64,000 nucleotides of DNA from positions 930,001 through 994,000 of the forward strand of contig JAQOOI010000070.1 of the NCBI GenBank assembly GCA_028554645.1. Reading direction: 5' to 3'. Both the position numbers and the translations under genes were made by a program. Shown in pieces: positions 34,387 to 45,651 of the stretch (the first letter of the stretch is position 1; every line of letters begins with the position of its first letter). Below the pieces are notes generated by a model. That model worked only from the letters and a program-made list of their open reading frames with translations. It did not search any database and was not told the origin of the DNA. The DNA is from Omphalotus guepiniiformis (taxonomy: Eukaryota > Basidiomycota > Agaricomycetes > Agaricales > Omphalotaceae).

Positions 34387-37300
34387 ATGTCGGATATTGA
34401 GGACAATGTGGATGCGGATGCGTTCGGCGACAATGAGCGAGATGAGGAACCAAATGAAATCGACCACTCGCATGATGATGAACCACAGCGGAGACATTAT
34501 GACGAAGAAGAGGATGAGGAGGACGAAGACGAAGACGAAGAGGAGGAGGAGGAGCATTCAGGCAAAAAGGGAAAGAAACGGACAAAGGTAAGTGCACACT
34601 TCGCAGGTTCCATGCAGTTGGTAACGATTTGGCATTTAGTATCGTCATAAGCGCGACAGAGCTGCACGTTTCCTTGATATTGAAGCTGAGGTCAGTGACG
34701 AAGACGACGAGGAGGAGGACGAAGAAGAATATGGCAATGGCAAGCTCCATTTTGACATCCTGCTTCTGGAGACTGAGTAGGCTACTTAGATGGATTCATT
34801 GAGACCGCGGATGCCGAAGACGACGATGCCAGCCGGCGACATCACGCTCGACTTGATACTCGGAGGCAGATGGAGGAGGAAGAAAGGAGTCCAGAGCAGA
34901 TTGCTAGGGATCTCAGTCAACGCTATAGGGCACCTGTTCGATATACGGGAGACATGAATGAAATTCCTCAACGTTTGTTGATGCCTTCGGTGCGGGATGC
35001 TAGTCTTTGGCAAGTCCGGGTCAAGGTGTGTCCTCCGCTTCCCTATCTATAAGTTATCATCTAAATCCGCTTTCAGCCTGGCCGGGAACGAGAGATCGTG
35101 TTCAGTCTCATGCGCAAGTCAATAGATATGGAATACACCGCTCGACCGCTACAGATTCTTTCTGCTTTCCAACGGGACTCTTTACCCGGGATGATATACG
35201 TCGAAGCACGAAGTTCCCAGCAAGTCAATCAAGCGTGCAATGGATTGGTGGGCGTTTACCCAAGTCGTGGAATTCAGCTAGTGCCTATCGAGGAAATGGC
35301 TAGTCTGCTACAAATTAAGAAGCAGGATTTGACAGTAACCCCCGGTAGTTGGGTTCGTATACGACGCGGGAAATATCAAGGTGACCTAGCTCAGGTGGTG
35401 GATATCACGGAAAACGGTGAAGAGGTCGGATTGAGATATGTTCCCCGTATCGACCTAAACCCTCGTGACGACTCAGTGGATGGACGGAAGCGAAAGAAGG
35501 CTGCCGCCACCTCTACCAACATCAGACCACCGCAACGACTTTTCAATTTTGAAGAGGTCGTAAAAGTACATGGTCGAGGTTCAGTCTCAAGGCGAAACAA
35601 TGTGTTCGTCTTTCAGGGAGACACATACAAGGACGGTTTCGTTGAAAGAGATTTCAAACTGAACTCTCTGATTCTGGAGGACGTCAATCCCACTTTGGAT
35701 GAAATCACACAGTTCTCGCGACGACAGGACGGAATCGAAGATAGCATGGTTAATTTGTCGATCATTGCCGAAGCTTCACGGAAGGCGGCTGTCTCTGTCC
35801 TGCAGCCCGGTGATCATGTTGAGGTATTTGAAGGAGAGCAGTCCGGTGTACACGGTGTAGTGGAAGAGATTGCTCAGGATGTAGTAACAATCACCGCAGT
35901 GGGGGTAGACATTGACGGTCAAAAGATTGATCTCCCAGCCAGAAGTGTGCGGAAACGCTTCAAACCTGGTGATCACGTCAAAGTCATGACAGGGAAAAAC
36001 GCTGATGAGACTGGTCTCGTTGTGTCCGTGGCCGATAATGTGGTGACATTTTTGTCAGATATGTCGATGCAAGAGGTTCGTCCTTCCTTCTTCTGACCAG
36101 GTATTCCGTTTTGCTTACGTTCAAATGCAGGTTTCGGTATTCTCAAAAGATTTACGAGAAGCTGCTGAAGTCGGCTCTGGTACGAACATCGTCGGTGACT
36201 ATGAGTTGCATGATCTTGTACAACTAGAGTAAGTGTGTCATGAAATAAGCTTTGTCGTTGTAAACTTATTGTTTCCAGTCTTCAAACCGTCGGTGTCATC
36301 TACAAAACAGAAAGGGACTCTTTCCGGGTATTGGATCAAAATGGGCAAGTTCGTCTCGTTCAGCCTCACCAGATTTCTATGCGTCGGGACTCCAATCGTG
36401 CAATTGCTACTGACTCGGAAGGCCATGAACTCCGTATAAATGACAATATGAAGGAGGTGGATGGCGAGGTAAGTTCCATTTGTAACACTCCCAATACATG
36501 TTTTTCAGTGTCATTTCAGGGCCGAAAAGGTCGAGTCTTGCACATTCACCAATCTTTTTATGCGTTCCTACACAACCGGGAAATCACTGAAAATGGTGGT
36601 GTTTTCGTAACCCGTGCTCGGTCTTTAATATCAGTCGCACCAAAAGGGAACTTGATGAAACTCGCCAGTGCCGATCTCTCGAAAATGAATCCTGCAATGG
36701 CTGCTCCCACGGGAGGCATGGTGGGCTCTGGAAATATGGGTCGCGGTCCCAGGGATCGACTTATTGGTGTTCACGTCTGTGTCATCAAGGGTCCACATAA
36801 AGGTTATGTGGGTATCGTCAAAGATACCAATGGTCCAATTGCACGGGTGGAACTGAACACAGGCAATAAAATTATCACCATCGAGAAGGCAAAACTTCAT
36901 CGCCGACTGTATGTTGGTTCTGTGTTTGTTTTATAGTCTTACTCAATGTTTTCAGGCCCAATGGTTCGACTGAACCTGTTGAGGGACCTGGAGCAAGCTG
37001 GGGCAGAAACAACAACAACTCGATGGGTCCTCCTTCATTTGGCGGCAATCGTACCAGCAACCCTTACGCTTCCGGTGGTTCGAAAACACCTGGTTGGGGC
37101 GGCGGACGTACACCCAATTATCCAGACTCACGGACACCGGCGTGGAATGCCTCGTCGAGGACACCAAATCCGTATGCCAGTTCACAGACTCCGGCCTGGA
37201 ATGCATCTTCGCGTACTCCAAACCCGTATGCAGATGGTGGGCGTACGCCAGCTTGGAACGCCTCATCGAGGACACCGAACCCTTACGTATCCGGGGGTGC

Positions 37301-38154
37301 TACGCCCGCACGCAATACCAGTTCTTGGGGTGGTGCAACACCTGGACGGTCGAGTGCTTGGGGCAGTGGCGAGGCGGGCGGATGGGGCTCCCCTGCGCGC
37401 GCAGGAGCAGGGTGGGGATCAGATTCATGGGTACGCGCTTTTTTTTCTCACTGAATTGTGCGGATCTAATATTGGCTTAGAATGCACCGACACCTGCTTC
37501 AGCGGCTACACCAGCCTCTGCACCTACCCCCGCGGCATTCCCTGCTACGCCTAACTATAATCCTTATTCGTTAAGTATGGGAGGTCTGTCGGCGCCTACG
37601 CCCGGGATCATACCAAACACTCCGATGTTGTCAAGTTATGATGAAGGAGTTCGTGAAGCGTACAGTAAGTTTTTCGTCTTGGATACGCCTTTCGCGCAAA
37701 ACCTGACATTGTTTTATTTATTACAGTCTGTCCTGAAGATTGGTTAGTAGACGGGATCATTTCGGACTACTTTTCCACTCTGCGTGTACGCGTCCAAGGC
37801 ACACGTACGGCGAACTATTTAGATGGAGCTTATGAGGGTCAACATGCACATGTGCTGGCCGCGTCGAAGACAGGAGCGAATCTCGAGCAAACAGCATTGC
37901 TTAAATTTGAAGGTAGCAATGAAGAAAGGTCGATTCAGATGAAGTATATAGTACCTGTACTTCCGTCTGCCCAAGACGAAGGTGCGGTTGTGTTATGTGG
38001 ACCACGGAAAGGCGAGACGGTGAAGGTTAGACAAAAACCGGATGGTGGAGGAGGCGGAGATACTACAGAGCTGGTTGTGGTTCAAACGACGACTTCGGCT
38101 TCGGGAGAGTTTTGGGAGTGTCAGAAAGATTGGATGTGTGCGGTTTGGCAATGA
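34387..38154 (+). CDS. SPT5: Transcription elongation factor SPT5
   Basis: Nuclear subunit of the Spt4-Spt5 (DSIF) clamp that rides on RNA polymerase II. Domains in order: very acidic N-terminus (MSDIEDNVDADAFGDNERDE; EEEDEEDEDEDEEEEEEHSG) spliced to a basic patch and a second acidic run; NGN domain (SLWQVRVKPGREREIVFSLM; FQRDSLPGMIYVEARSSQQV); a series of KOW domains (LTVTPGSWVRIRRGKYQGDL; LQPGDHVEVFEGEQSGVHGV; FKPGDHVKVMTGKNADETGL; IGVHVCVIKGPHKGYVGIVK); then a C-terminal repeat region of S/R-TP-NPYAS and TPAWNASS units (near 37080-37330), the likely kinase-regulated CTR; and a final folded domain (CPEDWLVDGIISDYFSTLRV) ending CAVWQ. At least eight introns. It is convergent with MIC10. Confidence 0.96.
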
Positions 38155-38919
38155 GTTTCGAGTTCGCTTGCTCTACTCACTTGATATTTTGTTGAATTCC
38201 GACGTTAGCATTTATGTTTTGTTTTTTAGCTTTCAGGAAATACGACAAAGTACATTGTATACTACTTATTTACATAGTGTACTAACGCTGCATCTTTTTG
38301 CGATGATTCGCCTGAATTCGAGCCAGTTTCGCGGCGTCTCTGAGCCACGGGCCGCGGGGTATATTTTTCCCTCAGAGTCAACGCTCACCTTGATCAATGG
38401 CTACGCCTCCTCCACCCAAGCAACCTTTGACATTACAACAGAGACGTGTACGAATGATGCTTGCAACGTTTCCTATGATTGTGGTAACTGGTTGTAAGTA
38501 GTACTTGTGAATTGTGTTCCCGGCTCGTCGCTGAATAGCACTCTCGCTTGCCAGTCGTTTTATACAAACGTCTTGTCTTGGGTGAACCTCAAAGAACGTT
38601 GTCGGGACCACCTCCAGAACCATTGGGTGGGTGGAAGGACGAACAGGATGGTGGAATAAGGCGAGAGGACATTGGCAAAGACAGTTGAACACGAGGCTTA
38701 AGTACAACGTTGGTGGTTTTCTATTTATGATATAAAAAAGGTCTAAATGCGAATCAACATTGTAGTACTTTGTACTCCCCAGCAGACATGAACAGTACTG
38801 CAACCCTAAAATATTCGAGGGATTCCAGAAACCACCCTTCCAACAACCTGTCCTGTCTGTGCGCGTGCTGAAAACCCCCACTCATCCATCCTCAAATTAC
38901 AGAAACGCGTGATTTTCAG
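38155..38919. other. Convergent intergenic between SPT5 and MIC10
   Basis: 0.77 kb. Frames on both strands (38304-38497 rightward, 38378-38881 leftward) lack any domain or splice logic. Nothing else seen. Confidence 0.45.
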
Positions 38920-39452
38920 CTACTGCTTGCTAGCATCGGAGGCAGGAATAATACGCGTGCCGGGTATTCTGGCTGGGTTGAACGAGCGGTCACAGTCAGC
39001 GTAAGCTGCACCGGCACCGAAACCAGTAGAGAGAGCAATCGGCCATGTTCGTCCTGTATGGTATACGTATGTCGATGAAGAGTGTTATTGCAGAAACCGA
39101 TAAATTGAAGTTAGTTTGAGTTGAGATTGAATACGGGAAGGTGAGACGAACGTCGGAAGAGAATGACGGACGCAACGACGCCAACGCTAAAGCCTACACC
39201 TCTATGAGCAGAGATTAATCATAATTGCACAAGACGAAAGAAGGTGTTGGAGACGTACGCTTTTACAACAAAATCTGCCACTACATGAACTCCGTGAATT
39301 CCCGCAATCGGTATGAATATTCAAAATAACCTACAGCAGCGGTCGTACTGAAATAATACAGAATAAGCGGGAATCTAATGAAACTTGTAGATGATAAAGC
39401 GTACCTTTTGACCAACAATGTCCTCGCTAGAAACAGGTTTTGAGGACGACAT
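38920..39452 (-). CDS. MIC10: MICOS complex subunit MIC10
   Basis: Inner mitochondrial membrane protein that bends the membrane at cristae junctions. Five exons, each with GT...AG introns: 39405-39452, 39335-39347, 39259-39280, 39152-39201, 38920-39053. They sum to 267 nt, 88 residues, the normal size. The product opens MSSSKPVSSEDIVGQKYDRC, continues LADFVVKAGVGFSVGVVASV and ILFRRTWPIALSTGFGAGAA, then YADCDRSFNPARIPGTR. The two membrane segments with glycine-rich GxGxGxG-type motifs (GVGFSVGVVAS; GFGAGAAYADC) and the R-R-x-W-P turn between them are diagnostic. Exons 2 (13 nt) and 3 (22 nt) are micro-exons, so no single frame longer than 45 codons marks this gene. Confidence 0.93.
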
Positions 39453-39556
39453 GGTGGAAGAGAGAATTTGAGAGGCTGAGTAGTGACATCACGCGGCTTA
39501 CACTCTGTACAATTTCAGCTGTGCACTTTTTGACTCTGTACCATCATCACTTCGCT

Positions 39557-42500
39557 ATGGCTCACCAATCACCTATGATTTCAATACCACGAAAGTCAAC
39601 AGACGAAGTTGACTGGACTTCATCTATTCGCAATCTCATCGCCCAGTCATACGGAGAGAATCCCGATAATTATTCTACTGAATGTGCTACTCTACAAAGA
39701 TGTAGACAGGACGCTGTACGTGGTGCTGGTAGCGATCTAACAGGTGAGCACCGTGTTTCGTTAGTATCTTTTGTTCGTTCCTCACGATGGTGAAATAAAC
39801 AGCCAGGGATCTGTTGTACAAGTACTTTGGTCAGCTCGAACTACTCGAGCTGCGCTTTTCCGAAATCCGAGTCGTGTTTCCATGGCGGGATGCGTTCACG
39901 AACAAGCTCATAACACAGACTTCTATTGCATATGAGAAAGCGTCTATATTATTTCAGATCGCAGCGACGCATTCAGCTATCGCATCGTCTCAGAGCAGAT
40001 CAGACCCAGAAGGCCTCAAGCGCGCTTTTCATTACTTCAAGAGTGCTGCGGGTATGCTCACGTATATCAATGAGAACTTCCTGCATGCGCCTTCGACGGA
40101 TCTGAGTAGAGAGGTCGTCAAATTTCTGGTTTCGATTATCCTGGCTCAGGCGACGGAAGTGTTCTTCGAGAAGACTACAGACGAGAAGAAGGGCGCGGCG
40201 TTGGTTTCCAAGATTGGTGCTCAGACGGCTTACATGTATACTTCTCTCACTGAAGAAGTGAAGGAGTTCATGGGTAAAGGTATATTTGATAGGAACTGGG
40301 TCACACTGATACAGGTAATTCTCTCACCACGAAATCATAGACGTATTACTCATTCTTTGCGATTAGATCAAAGCAAGATACTTTACCTCCCTTTCGCACT
40401 ACTATCGCGCTCTTGCTGACGATACCGCTGGAAAGCACGGAGACGCCCTCGTACGGTTTACCCTTGCTGAAACAAATGCCAAAGAAGCTTCTCGACTCGC
40501 CGGAACATTTAATTCATCTTTCATCTCTACAGTCTCACCTACCCTCCCTGCCGACGCGGGCTCCTCCATCGTAGAACGCATCAAAGCCCATCTAGCCATC
40601 TGCACCGACCGTAAAGCCGAAGCCCAGCGCGAGAATGATCTAATCTACAATGCCGTCCTACCTAGCCCAGAGGCTCTACCACCTATAGACAAATTATCCG
40701 TCGCGACGGCTACACCGATTCAAGAAGTGTACGGTACACCAGAAGTACAAAAGACAATCGGACAGGATATCTTTATAAGGCTCGTACCACTGAGCGTGCA
40801 TGAGAGTGCGTCTGTGTACTCTGAAGAAAAAGCGAAACTCGTTCGGTCGGAAGTTGAGAAAGCTGAAGGTGCAGAGGGAGAAGCGCGGTCTGTTCTTGAT
40901 GGGATGGGCGTGAAGGAGGGTTTGACGAGGTTTAGGGCTATGGCTGAAGGAGAGATTGGTGGTGAGGAAGAGGTTCCGTTGGATGTACGCCGGTGGAAGG
41001 ATGATATTGCGCTTATTGAGGGACGTGAGCCTGTTGAGGGGCTTATGGGGCAGTTAACAAGGATGAAGGAGAATGTGAAGAGGGAGCTTGATGATGTTGC
41101 GCGTGAGCTGGAGATAGAGTCTAGGGATTGTGAGATGATGAGGGTCAAGTATGAGCATCGATGGACGCAGGATCCTTCGTCTGGGTTGACGAAGAATTTG
41201 AGGCAGGATTTGAAAAGTCATTTCGGGAGCCTTGAAGCTGCTGCATTGTCGGATCGACAGGTTGTTGCGTTGTGGGAGACGGTCAAGGGTGATGTGGGTC
41301 TTTTGATGAGTAATGAGGTTGAACAGGTGTTTAGGGCAAGTACGGAGAATGGTGGTGGTGGTGCAGCGGTGGAGAGTTTACTTGATTTGGATGCGGGTAG
41401 TGAAGGAGATGATGCGAATGAGAGAGCAAAGATTGGTGGGCTTGTTGCGGAGATTGATGAGCGGATAGGTCGGTTAAACAAGATTTCGAGAGAGAGGAAC
41501 GAAGTGGTGAAAGATCTTAAAGAAAAGGTTGGAATCTTTCCCCTTCAAAGTGTGAACCCCACATTCATCTTTTCTTAGATCCAAACCGACGACGTCTCAC
41601 ATCTCCTCCTACTCAACCGTCGTAACACAGGTGTCGAACCAGCGCTCTTCGCCGCAGAACTAGAAAAGTTCCGGCCTTACCAACAACGACTAGCGGCAAC
41701 GGTCCACCACCAACAAATCGCACTGCAAGAAGTAGCTGCATTATGGAAAACTTTACGTGGAATTGCCGGTAGAGGTCCTGGTGCGCGGAAATGGGAAGAA
41801 AGAGAGAAAAGGAAGAATGAAACTGTCAAGAGGTTTTCTAGAGCTAGAGATGGGTATATGGAAGTACGTGATGGATTAGCGTGAGTGTTCTATTCTGAAA
41901 CCCGTGTGGTATTACTCTAACGCACGATGTAGGAAAGGACTTCACTTTTATGGTGAATTGACGGAACTTACGACGACGCTTAGATCGAGTGTTAAGTCGT
42001 TCATTTCGAGTCGGACAGCAGAGAGGGAGAGTCTAGCTAGTCAGTTGGAGATTGAGAAGAGGTTGTCGTCTTCAGCGGCGATTCCGTCTAAACCACCACC
42101 CCCGCCCCGACCGACGTCGGGTGGCAGCGCAAATGATTTGAGTTCATCGTTTGCGTCAATGAACTTGATGGGTAGAGGTTCTGGTACGCCTTCAGCACCA
42201 ACACCACCACCACCGACGAATCAATGGCCCCCTCCACCTACCTCGTCCCAAGGACAAGGACAAGGACAGTATTCGTCATACGGGGGTATACCACCGCTGA
42301 GGAATTATCCACCGTCTTTTTCGGCTTTTTCTGGGAGTCCTTCGCCTCAGCAACAACAGCAGCAGCAGCAGCAGCCGACGCATGTATCGAGGGGTTCGTA
42401 CGGACCTGCATCTATACCGGGGTTCCCTCCTCCACCTCCACCGCCTCCCTCGCGTTCACAAGCACAAATACAACCGCAGGCACCGTATAACTCGTATTCC

Positions 42501-42908
42501 TCATCACTACCACCGCCCCTGCCGCCTCAGCAGCAGCAGCAGGGGCAGGGGCAGGGACAAAATGATCCGTACGCTAGTCTAGGAATGTTTAACACCAATC
42601 CGTCATCTTCGTCTTCGTCGTCGTCGTATATGTCAGGTATACCTTCTCCCCAACAACAACAGTATCAACAACAGCAATATTCAGTGAGCTCGCCTCCTCC
42701 TGTACCTCCCGCTCCTCAAGCACAACCGCAGAGACAACAGACGTATGGGTATGGGTTTCCGCCGCCGCCGCCTGCTGGGTATGGGGTGTCTCAGCAGCAA
42801 GGTGGGGGATATCAGGTGTTTGGTACGCCTTTGTCGCCACCGCAGCAGCAGCAGCAGCAAGGACAGCAAGGACAGGGACAGCAGGGGCAGGGGTATGCTG
42901 GATGGTAG
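39557..42908 (+). CDS. BRO1: BRO1-domain protein (Bro1/ALIX family)
   Basis: ESCRT-III-associated scaffold acting on endosomes in multivesicular-body sorting. The N-terminal BRO1 domain is clear: [37 protein letters not shown], then [77 protein letters not shown] and [21 protein letters not shown] long helical V-like domain follows ([20 protein letters not shown] onward). The tail from about 42080 is Pro-, Gln- and Ser-rich, with PPPPPRP and many poly-Gln and PPPPPP tracts. I favour BRO1 over RIM20/PalA because of this Pro-rich tail and the N-terminus, but the paralogue cannot be settled by eye. Introns near 39745-39801, 40315-40367, 41541-41578 and 41881-41932. Confidence 0.85.
42340..42890. 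repeat. CAG/CAA and CCA/CCG codon repeats in the BRO1 tail
   Basis: Low-complexity coding sequence: runs of CAG/CAA at about 42350-42376, 42528-42541, 42651-42678 and 42841-42860, with proline triplet runs between them. Length is likely to vary between strains. Confidence 0.8.
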
Positions 42909-43182
42909 GGTTTCTCAATACTCTTGTATTGGAATGACGTATATATATTTGCGGAGGTGTCAGAGGTATGTTATGTACATACTGTAGGTGATACATAGGT
43001 GGAATGGAGAACTCGAAAGTGAGAAAAAGGAGGGAGAAAAGTCCATGCGATGTGATGAGATATATGTATATTACATACTATGTGGAGCGTCCGCTTCAGT
43101 ACTCAGGAAATAGTCCTTCGTACACGTGTATGTATAGGTATGAGTTATTCATCCTGATCAACGTCGTGCAGTCACTGCGACC

Positions 43183-43495
43183 TTAACAACAACACGGTAG
43201 AGGGATAATAAAACAACATCCACCGTCCTAAAAAGAACCGGTCAATCTAAATACAAAACACGATTGTTTTGTGTGAACTTACAGGACAAGGTATACACCC
43301 TCCTCTCAACCTCATCGTTTGTTCTTTTCCATCTATACTTTGCTCCTCCTCTCCACCCTTCTTTATATCCTGAGACTGCTTTGAATCCTGCATCTGCTTC
43401 GAAGTCTGATTATGCGGACTCTCGAGAACCATAGCACTCGAAGGCGCAGGTTGATTCGCAACATGTGCAGTTGGTGGGTATGTTACGGTGGACAT
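43183..43495 (-). CDS. Small Cys-rich protein with RLRGG motif
   Basis: 85 residues from two exons. The N-terminal two-thirds is hydrophilic and disordered (MSTVTYPPTAHVANQPAPSS; Gln/Lys/Glu-rich). Then comes MRLRGGCIPCP, an intron (donor GTAAGTTC, acceptor TTTTTAG, 43228-43282) and DGGCCFIIPLPCCC, stop 43183-43185. The seven C-terminal cysteines around a hydrophobic patch suggest membrane attachment by palmitoylation, in the manner of Cys-rich membrane mini-proteins (inference). The RLRGG that precedes them equals the last five residues of ubiquitin. Exon 1 alone would give a different, meaningless tail. Confidence 0.6.
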
Positions 43496-43620
43496 CGTTT
43501 TGTGTGGGTGTGTGAGGTGCTGAGACTAAGACGAACGGAAATACGAATTGTGAGACTTGGAACTGCGGGGTTGAACGGGATTTATATGGAATTGGGTAGA
43601 ATTATGACGTAGGGACCTCT

Positions 43621-43638
43621 GACCCTGACCCTAACCCT
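43621..43638. promoter_or_regulatory. Telomere-like hexamer cluster (GACCCT GACCCT AACCCT)
   Basis: Three CCCT-containing hexamers in register, one strand reading AGGGTTAGGGTCAGGGTC. It lies between the divergent starts at 43495 and 43757. Short TTAGGG-type sites serve as binding sites for Tbf1/Teb1-like factors in fungal promoters; use here is inference. Confidence 0.45.
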
Positions 43639-43756
43639 ATTACGTGGGTGGGGTGTCTAATTAAGGAGCGATTCGTTATCGGGTACTATCATCGCCTTTG
43701 TCTGCATTGCCATTGCCATTCGAATAGTTCTAGTCTCACAGTCAACGTCAACAATT

Positions 43757-44304
43757 ATGGCACCCGCAGAATACTCTCTTCGTCTCCAGAAAGGTACGTT
43801 ACACCATTACCTCAACAAAGTACAAAAGTGTCTTTATCATAAACACCCCCCGTGGCGTTAGGCATAACAGGTGGATTCGCACCTCCAACACCCAACGCAA
43901 TCTACACCCTCACAAGACCCTTGAACCAATCCACACTCAACATCACTTCTTCTATCCGACCTAGCGGTACACCTTCTTTACAGGATGCTGTTCCAAAGAC
44001 TTTAGAGTTATCCAAGGACGTTTCAATTTCCTCCTCCTCCTCCTCCGGAGCTTCAGCAGAAACTCTCATAGACGAACTACACAGTATCCTCCAAACTCTC
44101 CCTACAGAGTCCCCCGTGGGCAGCGAAGACATCTACGGACTCGATACGAGTATTGCATGGGGTAGTGATGATTTGATGTGGTGTAATGGTGGACCTGCTG
44201 GGTGTGGTGGTGGTGGGAGTTCTGTTAAAGCTAGTGAGGATGATAAGAAGAAGTTTAGGAGGGCTGTTGAGATTGTTGAGGGGTTGGTTGGTGGTGCTGC
44301 GTAG
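43757..44304 (+). CDS. Conserved-looking hypothetical protein
   Basis: Exons 43757-43793 and 43862-44304 total 480 nt, 159 residues. It opens MAPAEYSLRLQKGITGGFAP, PTPNAIYTLTRPLNQSTLNI and TSSIRPSGTPSLQDA, then a Ser-rich linker, ETLIDELHSILQTLPTESPV and IYGLDTSIAWGSDDLMWCNG, a Gly-rich loop and a C-terminal helix (KKKFRRAVEIVEGLVGGAA). No signal peptide or membrane segment. The frame-perfect 68-bp intron and the dense, non-repetitive N-terminal half argue for a real gene. Function unknown. Confidence 0.65.
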
Positions 44305-44313
44305 ATATAGAGT

Positions 44314-44337
44314 ATGAATGAATGAATGAATGAATGA
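44314..44337. repeat. Tetranucleotide microsatellite (ATGA)6
   Basis: Six perfect ATGA units just after the stop codon of the preceding gene. Confidence 0.9.
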
Positions 44338-44367
44338 AAGAGTGTATTATGCCTTTGTCTTGAATGT

Positions 44368-45269
44368 TTAAACCATCCTCTCAGCCTTCTTCATCATCTG
44401 CATCTGCAAACCATAGGCCTTATACCCCGAACCCTCCAACCCATCACTACCCCAATACAACCACAACTGTAACCCCAAAACGGCATTCAACACCGCAGCT
44501 AATAAAAATCCAGCACTGACTAGCCAATCGCCTACTTCAACAGCGGTAGTAAACAATCTCGCTATACACCCAGCTACTTGCGCTCCAACAGCAAACGCAG
44601 ATAACTGTCCAGTGGATTTTGAACGGTAATTTTGTCTTATTTGGGGTAACTTTGAAAAGAGTGATATTGGGAGTGTTAGGAGTTGGAGGAAGGATATAAA
44701 TGGCATTGGGGTATATATGAGGGTCAAGGATATGAGGAGGAGGGTTATTGAGGCGTTGGTGACGGTGATTTGGTTTTGTTTTGGTTTTGGTTTTGAACGG
44801 AGTGCGGGGTGGGTGTAGATGATGATAAGGAATGTTATGAGGATATTTTGAATGGTAAGAAAAAAGTTTTCTCCGTATGTTGAGAATGGGAACTCGTTTC
44901 TGTAGTTGTATACGAGGTTTATACCATATGCGAGTGTTTCGAGTGAGAATGAAGTTAATGAGAGTCCTCGGGCAGAACGTGCGCGTAGAACTGTGTATAT
45001 CATATAAGCACTGAACAGAACAGGATAGATATAAAGCAAAAGACTCAACTGAGAATAAGCTGAGGCAACTTCATAATCGAACCACCTATAACAAGACCTA
45101 TGCCAAGTGCTTTTGAGAATGCGTATTTGAGACAGTCGACATCATTGAATAGATTCAAGTCTTGTATAAGAGATACGTAGCATTTCTCTCCGATTATCCA
45201 TGTACTTGGTTCTCGGATGAACCAAGGGAGGTTCCGTGTTATACTTGTCATAAGTCGAGGTGCATTCAT
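44368..45269 (-). CDS. MPDU1-like PQ-loop protein (mannose-P-dolichol utilization)
   Basis: ER membrane protein required for use of dolichol-phosphate sugars in glycan assembly. Exon 1 (Met at 45269; an upstream in-frame Met at 45338 is less likely) reads WFIREPSTWIIGEKCYVSLI, DCLKYAFSKALGIGLVIGGS and IMKLPQLIL, the first PQ-loop (KLPQ). A 56-bp intron, with acceptor ATATACACAG, joins to LRARSARGLSLTSFSLETLA and YGINLVYNYRNEFPFSTYGE. The second PQ loop is LFSKLPQIRQNYRSKSTGQL followed by SAFAVGAQVAGCIARLFTTA. About seven hydrophobic segments in total. The short tail ends MMKKAERMV. Confidence 0.88.
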
Positions 45270-45651
45270 TGCTTTGACAGGCTTTGACCCGCGGAAGTTT
45301 TCCGTGTTGAGCTTATGTAATACTAATTCTCTCCTCAACGCTCAACAGCAGTGCAAAGTCCCACTGCGGTTGAGGCCAATCTCACGAGTTCCTCTAATGA
45401 CATATGGATCTGGAGGAATGTATAGAGCAGAAAACTTATTTATGGGAATCTCCGGGCCGGTGCCCAATGATCTATCAAGATTGGTAACTTTGATAGCATC
45501 TCCCTTCGTCCGCAGTCCCAGTCCAACGGAGACCATGTTTTCAGCAATACCACGCCCGATAGTCGTGCGACACTTCAGAACGTTCAACCTCAAACTCAAA
45601 CTCAACAGTTCCAATCGGACTTTAAAAGGACCTAATCTCATCGGTCACCTC
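45270..45651. other. Divergent upstream region, MPDU1-like and O-methyltransferase genes
   Basis: 382 bp. An open frame runs through it in phase with neither gene's domains (45217-45650 rightward). No other feature. Confidence 0.4.

Noticed and set aside
34324..34750. Leftward frames of 77 and 122 codons opposite the SPT5 start
   Set aside because: Pure shadow of the acidic GA-rich SPT5 exon; poly-Leu/Val/Phe composition with no independent start or splice signals.
42589..42996. Leftward 135-codon frame opposite the BRO1 tail
   Set aside because: Mirrors the CAG/CCX repeats; composition is entirely explained by them.
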